Of a stretch of DNA of 64,000 nt, positions 31,934 to 40,318 are shown piece after piece (the stretch's first letter is position 1; each line of letters opens with the position of its first letter). The DNA is from Streptomyces spinosisporus (lineage in GTDB: Bacteria > Actinomycetota > Actinomycetes > Streptomycetales > Streptomycetaceae): NCBI RefSeq assembly GCF_022698145.1, contig NZ_JALDAX010000012.1:124001-188000 (forward strand). Direction: 5' to 3'. The notes below the pieces were generated by a model, which worked only from the letters and a program-made list of their open reading frames with translations, searched no databases and was not told the DNA's origin. The position numbers and the translations under genes are program-made.

Positions 31934-32692
31934 TTACAGGACGCTCGTCATGCCGCCGTCGACGTACAGCACCTGTCCGCCGATGAAGTCCGCCGCGGGC
32001 GAGGCGAGGAAGAGCACCCCGCCCACCAGGTCCTCCGTACGGCCCCAGCGGCCGGCCGGGGTGCGGCGGCGCACCCAGGCGCTGAACTCCTCGTCCTCGA
32101 CGAGAGCCTGGGTCAGTTCGGTCTCGATGTAGCCGGGGCCGAGCCCGTTGACCTGGACGCCGTGGGGGCCCCAGTCGGCGCACATGCCCTTGGTGAGCAT
32201 CTTCAGGGCGCCCTTGGTGGCCGCGTAGGGCGCGATGCCGGGGCGGGCCACCTCGCTCTGCAGCGAGCAGATGTTGACGATCTTGCCGTGGCCGCGCTCC
32301 GTCATCCGGCGGGCCGCCTCGCGGCCGACCAGGAACGCGCTGGTGAGGTTGGTGTCCAGGATGCGGTGCCAGTCCGCCTCCCCGAACTCCAGGAGCGGGG
32401 CGCGCAGTTGCATGCCCGCGTTGTTGACGAGGATGTCCAGCGGGCCGACCCGCTCCTCGACGTCCGCGATGCCGGCGGCCACCGACGGGCCGTCGGTCAC
32501 GTCGAACGCGGCCGTGTGCACGTCGCCGGGCAGCCCGGCCGCCGCCTCGTCGAGGCGGTCGGCGTCGCGGCCGTTGAGGACCACGGTGCAGCCGGCCTCC
32601 GCGAGGCCGCGGGCCAGGGCGAGCCCGATGCCCCGGCTGGAGCCGGTGACCAGAGCCGTGCGGCCGCTGATGTCGAAGAGCGGGTGACTCAT
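31934..32692 (-). CDS. SDR, gluconate 5-dehydrogenase (IdnO)-like
   Basis: 252 residues. The coenzyme motif is TGSSRGIGLALA (residues 16-27); NGRDADR gives an Arg pocket for NADP; NNAGMQLRAPL, ICSLQSEVARPGIAPYAATKGAL (Ser, Tyr and Lys of the triad); and GPGYIETELTQAL after the catalytic domain. These match gluconate 5-dehydrogenase, which reduces 5-ketogluconate to gluconate. It lies 13 bp before the MDR gene and 10 bp after the permease, inside the operon, and would supply gluconate to the kinase. Confidence 0.88.
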   Translation of the reverse strand: MSHPLFDISGRTALVTGSSRGIGLALARGLAEAGCTVVLNGRDADRLDEAAAGLPGDVHTAAFDVTDGPSVAAGIADVEERVGPLDILVNNAGMQLRAPLLEFGEADWHRILDTNLTSAFLVGREAARRMTERGHGKIVNICSLQSEVARPGIAPYAATKGALKMLTKGMCADWGPHGVQVNGLGPGYIETELTQALVEDEEFSAWVRRRTPAGRWGRTEDLVGGVLFLASPAADFIGGQVLYVDGGMTSVL

Positions 32693-32702
32693 CCTCGTAC
32701 CC

Positions 32703-34100
32703 CTAAATGATCACTGAGAGCAGCAGGACCAGGGCCCCGCCGACCACCGAGATGATCGTCTCCATCACGGACCAGGTCTTGATGGTCTCGCCGACGCTCA
32801 GGCCGAAGTACTCCTTCACCAGCCAGAACCCGGCGTCGTTGACATGGCTGAAGAAGAGCGAGCCGCAGCCGATGGCCAGGACGAGCAGGGCGGTGTGCGA
32901 GGTCGACATGTCGGCCGCGAGCGGGGCCACCAGGCCGGCCGCCGAGACCGTCGCCACCGTCGCCGAGCCGGTCGCGAGGCGGATGATCACCGCGATCAGC
33001 CAGGCCAGCAGCAGCGCGGGGATCGACCAGTCCTTGGAGATGTCCAGGATCATCTGGCCCACGCCGGAGTCGATGAGCGTCTGCTTGAAGCCGCCGCCCG
33101 CGGCGACGATCAGCAGGATGCCCGCGATGGGCATGAGGCCCTTCTCGACGGTGTCGGTGATCCGCTCCCTGGTGAACCCGGCGGCCCGGCCCAGCGTGAA
33201 CATACCGACGATCACGGCCGCGAGCAGGGCGATCAGCGGGTTGCCGATGACGTCGAAGACGCGCTGGGTGAGGTTCTCGGGGTCGTCGATCACGATGTCG
33301 ACCAGCGCCTTGAGCAGCATCAGCACGACCGGCAGCAGCACGGTGGTCAGGGTGGCGCCGAAGCCGGGGCGCTTCTCCAGCTCCTCGGAGGCGCGCGGCG
33401 GCAGCATCCGCTCGGGGACCGGGGCGTCCACCCAGCGGGCCGCGACCTTCGAGAACAGCGGACCGGCGATGATCACCGTGGGGATGGCGACCAGGATGCC
33501 GAGCGCCAGCGTCACACCGAGGTTGGCGTGGACCGCGTCGATCGCGACCAGCGGGCCGGGGTGCGGCGGGATCAGACCGTGCATCACGGACAGACCCGCG
33601 AGCGCCGGGACGCCGATGCGCATCAGCGAGAAGTTGCCGCGCCGGGCGACCATCAGCACGACCGGGATCAGCAGCACGATGCCGACCTCGAAGAACAGCG
33701 GAAGGCCGATCACGGAGGCGATCAGGACCATCGCCCACGGCATGGCCCGTCCGCTCGCCTTCGCGAGGATCGTGTCGACGATCTGGTCCGCGCCGCCGGA
33801 GTCGGCGAGCAGCTTGCCGAGGATCGAACCGAGGGCGATCAGCACGCCCACGCTCGCGACCGTGGAGCCGAGCCCGGTGGAGAAGCTGGTGATGACCTTG
33901 TCGAGCGGGGCGCCCGCGACCGCGCCGAGCACCAGCGAGCCGATGGTCAGGGACAGAAAGGCATGCAACTTGAACTTGGTGATGAGCAGCACGATGACGG
34001 CGATGCCCGCCAGAACGGCGATGCCCAGCTGAGCGTGGCCGGCCGAGGTGATCGGCTCGGGTGCGTCCGCTGCCAGCATCTCGACGCTGAGTCTGGTCAC
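32703..34100 (-). CDS. GntP-family gluconate/idonate permease
   Basis: 465 residues from a GTG (MTRLSVEML) with about twelve to fourteen hydrophobic helices, the usual GntP size. Family motifs are visible: GSILGKLLADSGGADQIVDT, GLPLFFEVGIVLLIPVV, GLIPPHPGPLVAIDAVHANLG, and the C-terminal FSHVNDAGFWLVKEYFGLSV. It imports gluconate or a similar aldonate by proton symport. It lies between the SDR and gluconokinase genes in the operon. Confidence 0.92.
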   Translation of the reverse strand: MTRLSVEMLAADAPEPITSAGHAQLGIAVLAGIAVIVLLITKFKLHAFLSLTIGSLVLGAVAGAPLDKVITSFSTGLGSTVASVGVLIALGSILGKLLADSGGADQIVDTILAKASGRAMPWAMVLIASVIGLPLFFEVGIVLLIPVVLMVARRGNFSLMRIGVPALAGLSVMHGLIPPHPGPLVAIDAVHANLGVTLALGILVAIPTVIIAGPLFSKVAARWVDAPVPERMLPPRASEELEKRPGFGATLTTVLLPVVLMLLKALVDIVIDDPENLTQRVFDVIGNPLIALLAAVIVGMFTLGRAAGFTRERITDTVEKGLMPIAGILLIVAAGGGFKQTLIDSGVGQMILDISKDWSIPALLLAWLIAVIIRLATGSATVATVSAAGLVAPLAADMSTSHTALLVLAIGCGSLFFSHVNDAGFWLVKEYFGLSVGETIKTWSVMETIISVVGGALVLLLSVII

Positions 34101-34137
34101 GGTGTTGTCCTTGCAGGTACGGGGATGGGGGAGGGTG

Positions 34138-34656
34138 TTACCGGGCCGGGTGGGGGAGCGTTTCCAGCGCGTTCATGGCCCGTGCGGTGATCTCTTCGGG
34201 ACTGCCGGAGACGTCCACCTCGACGCCCGCCTCGTCCGGCTGGAGCGGCTGGAGCGTGGCGAACTGGGAGTCGAGCAGGGCCGTGGGCATGAAGTGGCCC
34301 TTCCGGTGCGACATCCGGTTCTCGATGAGGGCGCGGTCACCCGTCAGGTGCACGAAGACGACGCCGGGTGCGGCTGCCCGCAGCCGGTCGCGGTACGAGC
34401 GCTTCAGCGCGGAGCTGCTGACCACTCCACCGAGCCCGGCCCGCCCGTGCGCCCAGGTGCCGATGGCGTCGAGCCAGGGCCACCGGTCCTCGTCGTCGAG
34501 CGGGACACCGGCCGACATCTTCTCGATGTTGGCCGGCGGGTGGAAGTCGTCGCCCTCGGCGTAGGGAACGCCGAGCCGAGCCGCGAGCAGGGGACCGATG
34601 GTGGTCTTGCCGGTGCCCGCGACGCCCATCACCACGACGACATGGGGGGTGCTCAT
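34138..34656 (-). CDS. gntK: Gluconokinase
   Basis: 172 residues from MSTPHVVVVM. The P-loop is GVAGTGKTT (11-19), followed by the gluconokinase signature GDDFHPPANIEKMSAGVPLDDEDRWPWL, then SSSALKRSYRDRLR, and GHFMPTALLDSQFATLQ with the nucleotide lid. It phosphorylates gluconate to 6-phosphogluconate for the pentose phosphate pathway. The first gene of the operon, read leftward from a promoter shared with the divergent GntR gene. The ATG at 34656 is preferred over the frame extension to 34812, which crosses the promoter. Confidence 0.93.
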   Translation of the reverse strand: MSTPHVVVVMGVAGTGKTTIGPLLAARLGVPYAEGDDFHPPANIEKMSAGVPLDDEDRWPWLDAIGTWAHGRAGLGGVVSSSALKRSYRDRLRAAAPGVVFVHLTGDRALIENRMSHRKGHFMPTALLDSQFATLQPLQPDEAGVEVDVSGSPEEITARAMNALETLPHPAR

Positions 34657-34679
34657 CACTGCCTCGCTGTCTGCTGTCC

Positions 34680-34711
34680 TCGTCGACGCCTGACGCATGA
34701 CGCGTCGACGA
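34680..34711. other. Inverted repeat in the gntK leader
   Basis: TCGTCGACGC (34680-34689) and GCGTCGACGA (34702-34711) form a perfect 10-bp inverted repeat around 12 nt, starting 24 bp upstream of the gntK start. It could be a hairpin in the leader RNA or a binding site for the GntR regulator. Confidence 0.5.
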
Positions 34712-34757
34712 CACTGAAACCGATTAGGTACGACGAATACAAGACTCTGTGACAAAT

Positions 34758-34768
34758 AAGTCCGACTT
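34758..34768. promoter_or_regulatory. Candidate operator AAGTC-C-GACTT in the gntK/gntR divergent region
   Basis: An 11-bp palindrome in an AT-rich patch (GACAAATAAGTCCGACTTTTTG) 35 bp upstream of the GntR-family gene and about 100 bp upstream of gntK. Position and composition suggest promoter overlap. Binding by the GntR/FCD protein is inferred. Confidence 0.45.
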
Positions 34769-34802
34769 TTTGTTTCCGTGATCCGCCCCGTACGCTGAGT
34801 GC

Positions 34803-35504
34803 ATGAGCACACGGGGCCGGGGGCTGCACGGCCATGTACTGGACACCCTCGGCCCCGCGATCACCGCGGGCGAGTACCCGCCGGGCAGCGTTCTGCGCAC
34901 GGACGAGCTGGCCCAGCACTTCGAGGTGTCACGCTCCGTGATGCGCGAGGCCGTCCGGGTCCTGGAATCCATGCATCTGGTCGAGTCCCGCCGCCGCGTG
35001 GGCGTGACCGTGCAGCCGAAGTCGGCGTGGAACGTCTACGACCCGCAGGTCATCCGCTGGCGGCTGGCCGGCGCCGACCGCCCCCACCAGCTGCGCTCGC
35101 TGACCGTCCTGCGCTCGGCGATCGAGCCGGTCGCCGCGGGCCTCGCCGCCCGGCACGCCACCGCCGAGCAGTGCGCCGAGCTCACCGAGTGCGCGCTCGG
35201 CATGGTCGCCAATTCACGCGGTCATCAGCTGGAGGCGTATTTGGTGCACGACATGGCCTTCCACCGGGTGATCCTCACGGCGTCGGGCAACGAGATGTTC
35301 GCCCGGCTCGGTGACGTCGTCGCCGAGGTGCTCGCGGGCCGCACCCACCACGAGGTCATGTTCGAGGACCCCGACCCGGCCGCCGTCACCCTGCATGTCC
35401 AGGTCGCCGAGGCGGTCCGGGCGCGCGACGCGACCCGCGCGGAGCAGCTGACCCGCGAGATCACGGTGGGCGCGCTCCAGGAACTGGACATCCTGGCGCC
35501 CTAG
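34803..35504 (+). CDS. GntR-family regulator with FCD (FadR C-terminal) domain
   Basis: 233 residues. The winged helix spans residues about 8-70: LGPAITAGEYPPGSVLRTDE, LAQHFEVSRSVMREAVRVLE and the wing RRRVGVTVQPKSAWNVYD. The all-helical FCD domain (95-225) carries the metal/ligand-binding Asp and His residues: VHDMAFHRVIL, HHEVMF and LHVQVAEAV. This is the type that senses sugar acids such as gluconate. Divergent from the gluconate operon, which it most likely represses in the absence of gluconate. The ribosome site is weak. Confidence 0.9.
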   Translation: MSTRGRGLHGHVLDTLGPAITAGEYPPGSVLRTDELAQHFEVSRSVMREAVRVLESMHLVESRRRVGVTVQPKSAWNVYDPQVIRWRLAGADRPHQLRSLTVLRSAIEPVAAGLAARHATAEQCAELTECALGMVANSRGHQLEAYLVHDMAFHRVILTASGNEMFARLGDVVAEVLAGRTHHEVMFEDPDPAAVTLHVQVAEAVRARDATRAEQLTREITVGALQELDILAP

Positions 35505-35509
35505 GGTCC

Positions 35510-35532
35510 GGCGGCCCTTGAGCCCGGCCGCC
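35510..35532. terminator. Short hairpin between gntR-like and ychJ genes
   Basis: GGCGGCC (35510-35516) and GGCCGCC (35526-35532) form a 7-bp stem with a 9-nt loop between the convergent regulator and YchJ genes. A modest bidirectional terminator candidate. Confidence 0.5.
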
Positions 35533-35533
35533 C

Positions 35534-35956
35534 TCAGTCGAGGAACTCCCCGTCCACGTACACCCAGGTGCCCTCCACCCGCTCGAACCGGCTGCGCTCG
35601 TGCAGCGAGCCGCCCCTGAAGGACGCCCGGAACGTCACCGTGCCGGTGGTGTGGAAGGCGGACCCGTCGGTGGTGGCCAGGATCTCCAGGCCCGTCCAGC
35701 GCATCCCCGGGTCGAGTTTCAGTTCCGCCGGGCGGGTACTCGGGTGCCAAGTCCTCAGCAGATACGGCTCGTTGAGCTTCACGAAAGCGCTGTAGCGCGA
35801 ACGCATCAGCGCCTCGGCCGTCGGAGCGGCCGACTCACCCCGGTGGAATCGGCCACAGCACTGTTCGTACGTCTCCGCAAGACCGCAAGGGCAGGAGGGC
35901 TTGTGAACGGGGGCGGAGCCGTGCTGCCGCCGGGATTGCGAGGTACGTCGGGACAT
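35534..35956 (-). CDS. YchJ/UPF0225-family protein with SEC-C motif
   Basis: 140 residues from MSRRTSQSRRQ; the extension to 36097 has no family character. The N-terminal metal-binding SEC-C motif is PSCPCGLAETYEQCCGRFH (Cys pattern CxC...CC). It is followed by the YchJ domain: PTAEALMRSRYSAFVKLNEPYLLRTWHPSTRP, LEILATTDG, and TVTFRASFRGG...HERSRFERVEGTWVYVDGE. The family is NTF2-like; its biochemical role is not known. It is the last chromosomal-type gene before the injection-system operon and is divergent from it. Confidence 0.88.
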   Translation of the reverse strand: MSRRTSQSRRQHGSAPVHKPSCPCGLAETYEQCCGRFHRGESAAPTAEALMRSRYSAFVKLNEPYLLRTWHPSTRPAELKLDPGMRWTGLEILATTDGSAFHTTGTVTFRASFRGGSLHERSRFERVEGTWVYVDGEFLD

Positions 35957-36330
35957 GGGCTCCATTCTGCTGCACCAAGGGCTGTGTGAGATCTGTGAAG
36001 CGCCTGATCCGACACGCGCACATCCGGTGTGGGTCGTGCACACCGCCCTCCATCGAACCTCCCTTCCGACTGGCGTGAACATGCCTTGCTTGTGCAACGG
36101 CCAACTCCCCAGGCTGGACAGAGCACTTGAGCATCAGGAGTCACAAGCGTGTTTGCTTGACCCGGTCGGCCGTCCGACCGGGGCAATGACGGGGGAACGC
36201 TGAAACGGGGTGTGCGGGCCGGCGCGTGAGGACGCGTCGGCGAAGCTGCCGCCTGCCGCTGTGCCAAAGCCTCTCCCTCTGCCGCCTCTTGGTGCCTTTC
36301 GTCCGGTGCCTGACAGGGATAGGAGGGGGA
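35957..36330. other. 374-bp promoter region of the injection-system operon
   Basis: Divergent spacer between ychJ and the sheath gene. It holds a perfect 9-bp inverted repeat, CCCGGTCGG-CCGT-CCGACCGGG (36161-36182), 150 bp before the sheath start, and a less GC-rich stretch at about 35970-36160. A weak 82-codon plus-strand frame (35955-36203) has no coding character. No tRNA, integrase or attachment-site-like repeat was seen at this left border. The sheath RBS is AGGAGGGGGA. Confidence 0.45.
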
Positions 36331-38196
36331 ATGCCGACGAATGCCGTGAGCGCCGCGAGGCCGACGTATCCGGGCGTCTACGTCGAAGAACTTCCCAGCA
36401 GCACCCGCACCATCTCCGCCGTGACCACGTCGGTGACCGCATTCGTCGGGCACACCCGGCGCGGCCCGCTCAACGAGCCGGTGCGCGTCACCGGATTCAC
36501 CGAGTTCGAGCGACGCTTCGGCGGGCTGAGCGCACAGAGCCCGCTCGCCTACGCCGTCCACCAGTTCTTCGGCAACGGCGGCTCCGTCGCCGTGATCGTC
36601 CGGGTCGCCAAGGCGGGCAGCGGCAAGGCGGCCTGCGTCGTCCTGGAGTCCACCGAGGGCCACAGCGAGACCCGGGTCCTCGAAGTGCACGCCAAGGAAC
36701 CCGGCGTGTGGGGCAACGGGCTGCGCGTCGCCGTCGACTACGACACCCAGGCCTGTGACGAAACCTTCAACTTGCGGGTCTACGACGCCAAGGGCGACGC
36801 CCGCGAGAGCTTCAACGGCCTGTCCATGGACGAGGGCAGCGCGAGCTACGCGCCCACCGTCGTGGGCGCCGGCTCGCGGCTCATCCGCGTCGAGGCAGTC
36901 GGCGAGGGCCGCCCCGACCCGTCCGGCACCGTCTCCAAGCCGTTCGGCCACGAACTGCCCGACCTCGCCGTCGACCTGACGGTGAAGATCGGCGACGTGG
37001 AGCGCGAGTTCAGGCTCTACGACGCCGACTGCGACGGCGAAGCCCCGTCCTCCGTGGCCGAGTTGGCGCTGCTCCTGGAGCGCAAGCTGCGGGCCCTGCC
37101 CGACGCCCCCGGCAAGCACGCCTTCGCCGGCGTGGAAGTCACCGCCTTCGGCCGCCGTATCCAGGTCGTCGCGGGCTCCACCGACCCCGAGGACGTCGTC
37201 CGCTTCCTCGGCGAGTGCGCCAACGACCTGGGCCTGGAGGCCTCCGTCAACCCGCCGGTGTTCCCGCTGGAGGGCGGCGAGGACGGCGAGGCCCCCGGCC
37301 CGCGCGACCTCATCGGCTCCGAGGCCGGCAAGACCGGCATCCAGGCGCTGCGCGGCACGCCCGATGTCAACCTGCTGTCGCTGCCGGAGCTGGCCTCGTA
37401 CGAGAAGACCGAGGACGCCCTCACGGTCATCTCGGCCGCCCAGCGGCTGTGCGAGGAGCGGCGTATCTTCCTGCTGGTCGACGCGCCCGCCACCTGGGTC
37501 AGCGTGGACTCCGCCCGCGCGGGCCTCGCCGCCTTCGACGCCGTCCGCGGCAACCACGCGGGCCTGTACTTCCCGCATCTGCAGCTCACCGACCCGCTCA
37601 CCGGGCGGCTGCGCGCCTTCCCGCCGTCCGGCGCGGTCGCCGGCGTCATCGCGCGCACCGACTCCGAGCGCGGCGTCTGGAAGGCACCGGCCGGCACGGA
37701 GGCGCAGCTCGTCGGAGTGCACTCGCTCACCGTCGACCTGACGGACCGTGAGACGGGGCTGCTCAACCCGCTCGGCGTCAACTGCCTGCGCACCTTCCCG
37801 CTCACCGGCCCGCTGGTGTGGGGCGCCCGCACGCTGGAGGGCTCCGACGCCCTGGAGAGCGCCTGGAAGTACGTGCCCGTGCGGCGGCTCGCGCTGCACG
37901 TGGAGGAGAGCCTGCAACGCGGATTGCAGTGGGTGGTGTTCGAGCCCAACGACGAGAGCCTGTGGCAGCAGATCCGGCTGTCCGCCTCCTCCTACCTGCA
38001 CACCCTCTTCCGTCAGGGCGCCTTCAAGGGCAGCACCCCGCGCGAGGCGTACTTCGTGAAGTGCGACAGCGAGACCACGACGGACGAGGACGTGGCGAAC
38101 GGCGTCGTCAACGTACTGGTCGGCATCGCGCCGGTCCGCCCCGCGGAGTTCGTCGTCGTCAAGATCCAGCAGACGTCGGGGCAGTTCGCGCTGTAG
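36331..38196 (+). CDS. cis2: Contractile injection system sheath protein
   Basis: 621 residues. The N-terminus ARPTYPGVYVEELPSSTRTI, then GVTAFVGHTRRGPLNEPVRV-like text (VTTSVTAFVGHTRRGPLNEP) and YAVHQFFGNGGSVAVIVRV are classic tail-sheath features. The C-terminal domain EAYFVKCDSETTT...VVNVLVGIAPVRPAEFVVVKI is the conserved handshake region. The central 300 residues are the variable outer domains, which explains the size above minimal sheaths (about 350-480). There is only one sheath gene, unlike the three in Afp/PVC clusters. It contracts to drive the inner tube. First gene of the operon, strong RBS. Confidence 0.95.
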   Translation: MPTNAVSAARPTYPGVYVEELPSSTRTISAVTTSVTAFVGHTRRGPLNEPVRVTGFTEFERRFGGLSAQSPLAYAVHQFFGNGGSVAVIVRVAKAGSGKAACVVLESTEGHSETRVLEVHAKEPGVWGNGLRVAVDYDTQACDETFNLRVYDAKGDARESFNGLSMDEGSASYAPTVVGAGSRLIRVEAVGEGRPDPSGTVSKPFGHELPDLAVDLTVKIGDVEREFRLYDADCDGEAPSSVAELALLLERKLRALPDAPGKHAFAGVEVTAFGRRIQVVAGSTDPEDVVRFLGECANDLGLEASVNPPVFPLEGGEDGEAPGPRDLIGSEAGKTGIQALRGTPDVNLLSLPELASYEKTEDALTVISAAQRLCEERRIFLLVDAPATWVSVDSARAGLAAFDAVRGNHAGLYFPHLQLTDPLTGRLRAFPPSGAVAGVIARTDSERGVWKAPAGTEAQLVGVHSLTVDLTDRETGLLNPLGVNCLRTFPLTGPLVWGARTLEGSDALESAWKYVPVRRLALHVEESLQRGLQWVVFEPNDESLWQQIRLSASSYLHTLFRQGAFKGSTPREAYFVKCDSETTTDEDVANGVVNVLVGIAPVRPAEFVVVKIQQTSGQFAL

Positions 38197-38230
38197 CGCC
38201 GGCAGATCCAGGGAGAGCTGAAGGAATCCG

Positions 38231-38755
38231 ATGGCTGAGTTCACGGTCAACGCGCACCGCTTCGACCCGTACAAGAACTTCAAGTTCCTTGTGCTGTGGG
38301 ACGGTCGGACGGTCGCCGGCATCAGCAAGATCAGTCCGCTGAAGCGGACCACGGAGGTCGTCAAGCACCGCCACGGCGGCGACCCCTCCTCCCCGCGCAA
38401 GTCGCCGGGCCGCTCGGAGTTCGAGGGCATCACCCTCGAACGCGGGGTCACCCACGACCCGGAGTTCGACCGCTGGGCCAACAAGGTCTGGCAGGTCGGC
38501 GCCGGCCTCGGCTCCGAGGTGTCCCTCGCGGACTTCCGCAAGGACATCGTCATCCAGGTCCTCAACGAGGCCGGTCAGGTCGCCGTCTCGCACAAGCTCT
38601 ACCGGACCTGGCCGAGCGAGTACCAGGTCCTCGGCGAGATGGACGCCAACGCCAACGCGGTGGCCATCCAGTCGCTGAAGCTCGAGTGCGAGGGCTGGGA
38701 GCGGGACTACGAGGTGCCCGAGCCGGAGGAGCCCTCGTTCCTCAACCCGGCCTGA
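38231..38755 (+). CDS. cis1: Inner tube protein
   Basis: 174 residues of the T4 gp19-like/conserved tail-tube family: FDPYKNFKFLVLWDGRTVAG, ISKISPLKRTTEVVKHRHGG, FEGITLERGVTHDPEFDRWA, DFRKDIVIQVLNEAGQVAVS and YRTWPSEYQVLGEMDANANA followed by IQSLKLECEGWERD, the conserved order. It polymerises as hexameric rings inside the sheath. It follows the sheath gene by 34 bp with RBS GAGAGCTGAAGGA. Single tube gene, so no specialised adaptor tube as in Afp1/5. Confidence 0.95.
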   Translation: MAEFTVNAHRFDPYKNFKFLVLWDGRTVAGISKISPLKRTTEVVKHRHGGDPSSPRKSPGRSEFEGITLERGVTHDPEFDRWANKVWQVGAGLGSEVSLADFRKDIVIQVLNEAGQVAVSHKLYRTWPSEYQVLGEMDANANAVAIQSLKLECEGWERDYEVPEPEEPSFLNPA

Positions 38756-38787
38756 CACCGCGGTAGTTGAAGAATCCGGGGGAGGAC

Positions 38788-39525
38788 ATGGCGAACACCG
38801 GGGCGGCCGAACTGCTGGCCGCCTGGGAGGCGGGGCTCGGCGAGGCGCCCGTCGGCCGGGCGCTGCTGCTGCACCGCACGGCACGACCGGACGTCGACGT
38901 CTCGCGGCTGCCCGCGCTTCCCGTGGGCGAGCGCGAGGCGGACCTGTTCGCGCTGCGGCGCGCGCTGTTCGGCGAGCGGATGCAGGTGCGCCTGGAGTGC
39001 GCCGCCTGCGGCCAGGACATGGAGTTCGACCTGGACGCGGGCGAGCTCGCCGCATCGCTGGGCGGGCGCGGCGAGCGGGGCGAGCGGGTCGTACGGGTCC
39101 AGGAGGGCGGCTGGGACGTCGAGTTCAGGCTGCCCGGGATCGCCGACCTGCAGGCCGCGGCCCGGTCGGCCGACCCGCGTGCCGCCCTGTTCGCTCAGTG
39201 CCTGGTCTCGGCGGCACGGGGCGGCACCGCCGTGGCCGACCCGGAGCTTCCCGGCGCGGTGCAGCGCCGGATCGCCGAGGCGGTCGAGGCTGCCGACCCG
39301 GGCGCCGACCTGGCGCTCAGCATCGCCTGCCCCGAGTGCGGCGCGGCCACCCGGGCCGAGCTGGACATCGCCTCCTACCTCTGGACCGAACTGGACGCCT
39401 GGGCACGGGACGTCCTGCTCGACGTCCATCTGCTCGCCACCGCCTACGGCTGGAGCGAGCCGGAGATCCTGGCGCTCAGCCCCACACGGCGCCGCTACTA
39501 CCTGGAGCTGTGTGCGGATGTCTGA
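38788..39525 (+). CDS. Baseplate assembly chaperone-like protein (T4 gp26/gp51-like) with zinc-ribbon knuckles
   Basis: 245 residues from ATG 38788, just after GGGGGAGGAC; a TTG seven codons earlier is possible. The order AAELLAAWEAGLG, DLFALRRALFGERMQVRLEC, VRVQEGGWDVEFRLPGIADL and a C-terminal YGWSEPEILALSPTRRRYYLEL matches the conserved actinobacterial injection-system protein related to T4 baseplate hub chaperones. Two CxxC knuckles (ECAACG and ACPECG) some 95 residues apart suggest a bound zinc ion. It lies directly after the tube gene and overlaps the next gene by 8 bp. Role inferred from position and family. Confidence 0.75.
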   Translation: MANTGAAELLAAWEAGLGEAPVGRALLLHRTARPDVDVSRLPALPVGEREADLFALRRALFGERMQVRLECAACGQDMEFDLDAGELAASLGGRGERGERVVRVQEGGWDVEFRLPGIADLQAAARSADPRAALFAQCLVSAARGGTAVADPELPGAVQRRIAEAVEAADPGADLALSIACPECGAATRAELDIASYLWTELDAWARDVLLDVHLLATAYGWSEPEILALSPTRRRYYLELCADV

Positions 39526-40270
39526 CTCCCAGGACCACAGGGATCGCCCGGACCACGCGGACCGTCCGGATTCCCCGGACTTCTTCGACCGGCTGATCGC
39601 ACGCCACACCGCACCGCGACCGGCGGCCGTGCGGGTGCGGCCCCGGCTGCCCGGCCCGTTCGAGCGCGTGAAGGCCGTACGGTCCCGGTCGGCGACGTCC
39701 GAGGACGACGCGCTGCTGTGGCCCGCGGCCACGCCTGCCGCACCGCAGGCGGACGTGCCGCTGACCGCGCCCGGCGAGACCCGTACGCACACCGAACACG
39801 AGCACACCGTCGTACGCACCGCACACGAACCTGCGGGCCCGGGCCCGCGTCCGGCCGCACCGGCCCGCGCGGAGGCGCCCCTGCTGCGGCCCGTCGCGCC
39901 CCTCGCCCCCGGGCCGCGGCCCCCGGCCGACACCGCCCGGCGCGCCGCGGGGCGAGGACGCGCGGCGCAGCCGGAACACGCACAGACCGCGGTCTCCGCG
40001 CCCATCCCCCCGGGTGCGGAGACCGCCCCTCACGCCGTGTCGGCGGCGCTGCGACCCAGCGCCGCCGACACGGCGGCAGCGCGCGACGCCGTACGGCAGG
40101 CCGCGGCCCGGCGCCCGGCACGGGCCACCGAGCAGGTCGTGCAGGTGCAGATCGGGCGGCTCGAAGTGACCGCGCAGCCCCCGGAAGGCGGGCGGCGGAG
40201 CACACCCGCGAAGGAGCGGGCCGGGGCGACCGTGAGCCTCGCCGAGTATCTGGCCCGGGGGCGCGAGTGA
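39518..40270 (+). CDS. Disordered injection-system protein, function unknown
   Basis: 250 residues starting inside the previous gene (8-bp overlap), RBS-less and therefore translation-coupled. Nearly the whole chain is low complexity: Asp/Arg/His rich N-terminus (SDSQDHRDRPDHADRPDSPD), Pro/Ala/Arg rich middle with THTEHEHTVVRT. Only two short parts look ordered, FFDRLIARHTA near residue 21 and the C-terminal VVQVQIGRLEVTAQ...VSLAEYLARGRE. The C-terminal strand-like peptide may dock on a baseplate or cap protein. The family is not recognised beyond its position in CIS operons. Confidence 0.7.
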   Translation: MSDSQDHRDRPDHADRPDSPDFFDRLIARHTAPRPAAVRVRPRLPGPFERVKAVRSRSATSEDDALLWPAATPAAPQADVPLTAPGETRTHTEHEHTVVRTAHEPAGPGPRPAAPARAEAPLLRPVAPLAPGPRPPADTARRAAGRGRAAQPEHAQTAVSAPIPPGAETAPHAVSAALRPSAADTAAARDAVRQAAARRPARATEQVVQVQIGRLEVTAQPPEGGRRSTPAKERAGATVSLAEYLARGRE

Positions 40271-40318
40271 ACCACGGACAGGGATCAGCAGGCCGAGAGG
40301 AACCGAGGAACTGACGTC

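Noticed and set aside
36161..36182. Transcription terminator upstream of the sheath gene
   Set aside because: The perfect 9-bp stem lies in a divergent promoter region with no gene ending before it on either strand, so an operator or leader hairpin is as likely. It is recorded only within the promoter-region entry.
35955..36203. 82-codon plus-strand gene before the CIS operon
   Set aside because: No ribosome site, no codon bias, and it overlaps the ychJ start region. The residues resemble no family.
35957..36330. Integration site (tRNA, att repeat or integrase) at the left border of the CIS cluster
   Set aside because: No tRNA-like fold, integrase, transposase or direct repeat could be found between ychJ and the sheath gene. 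The right border is outside the window.
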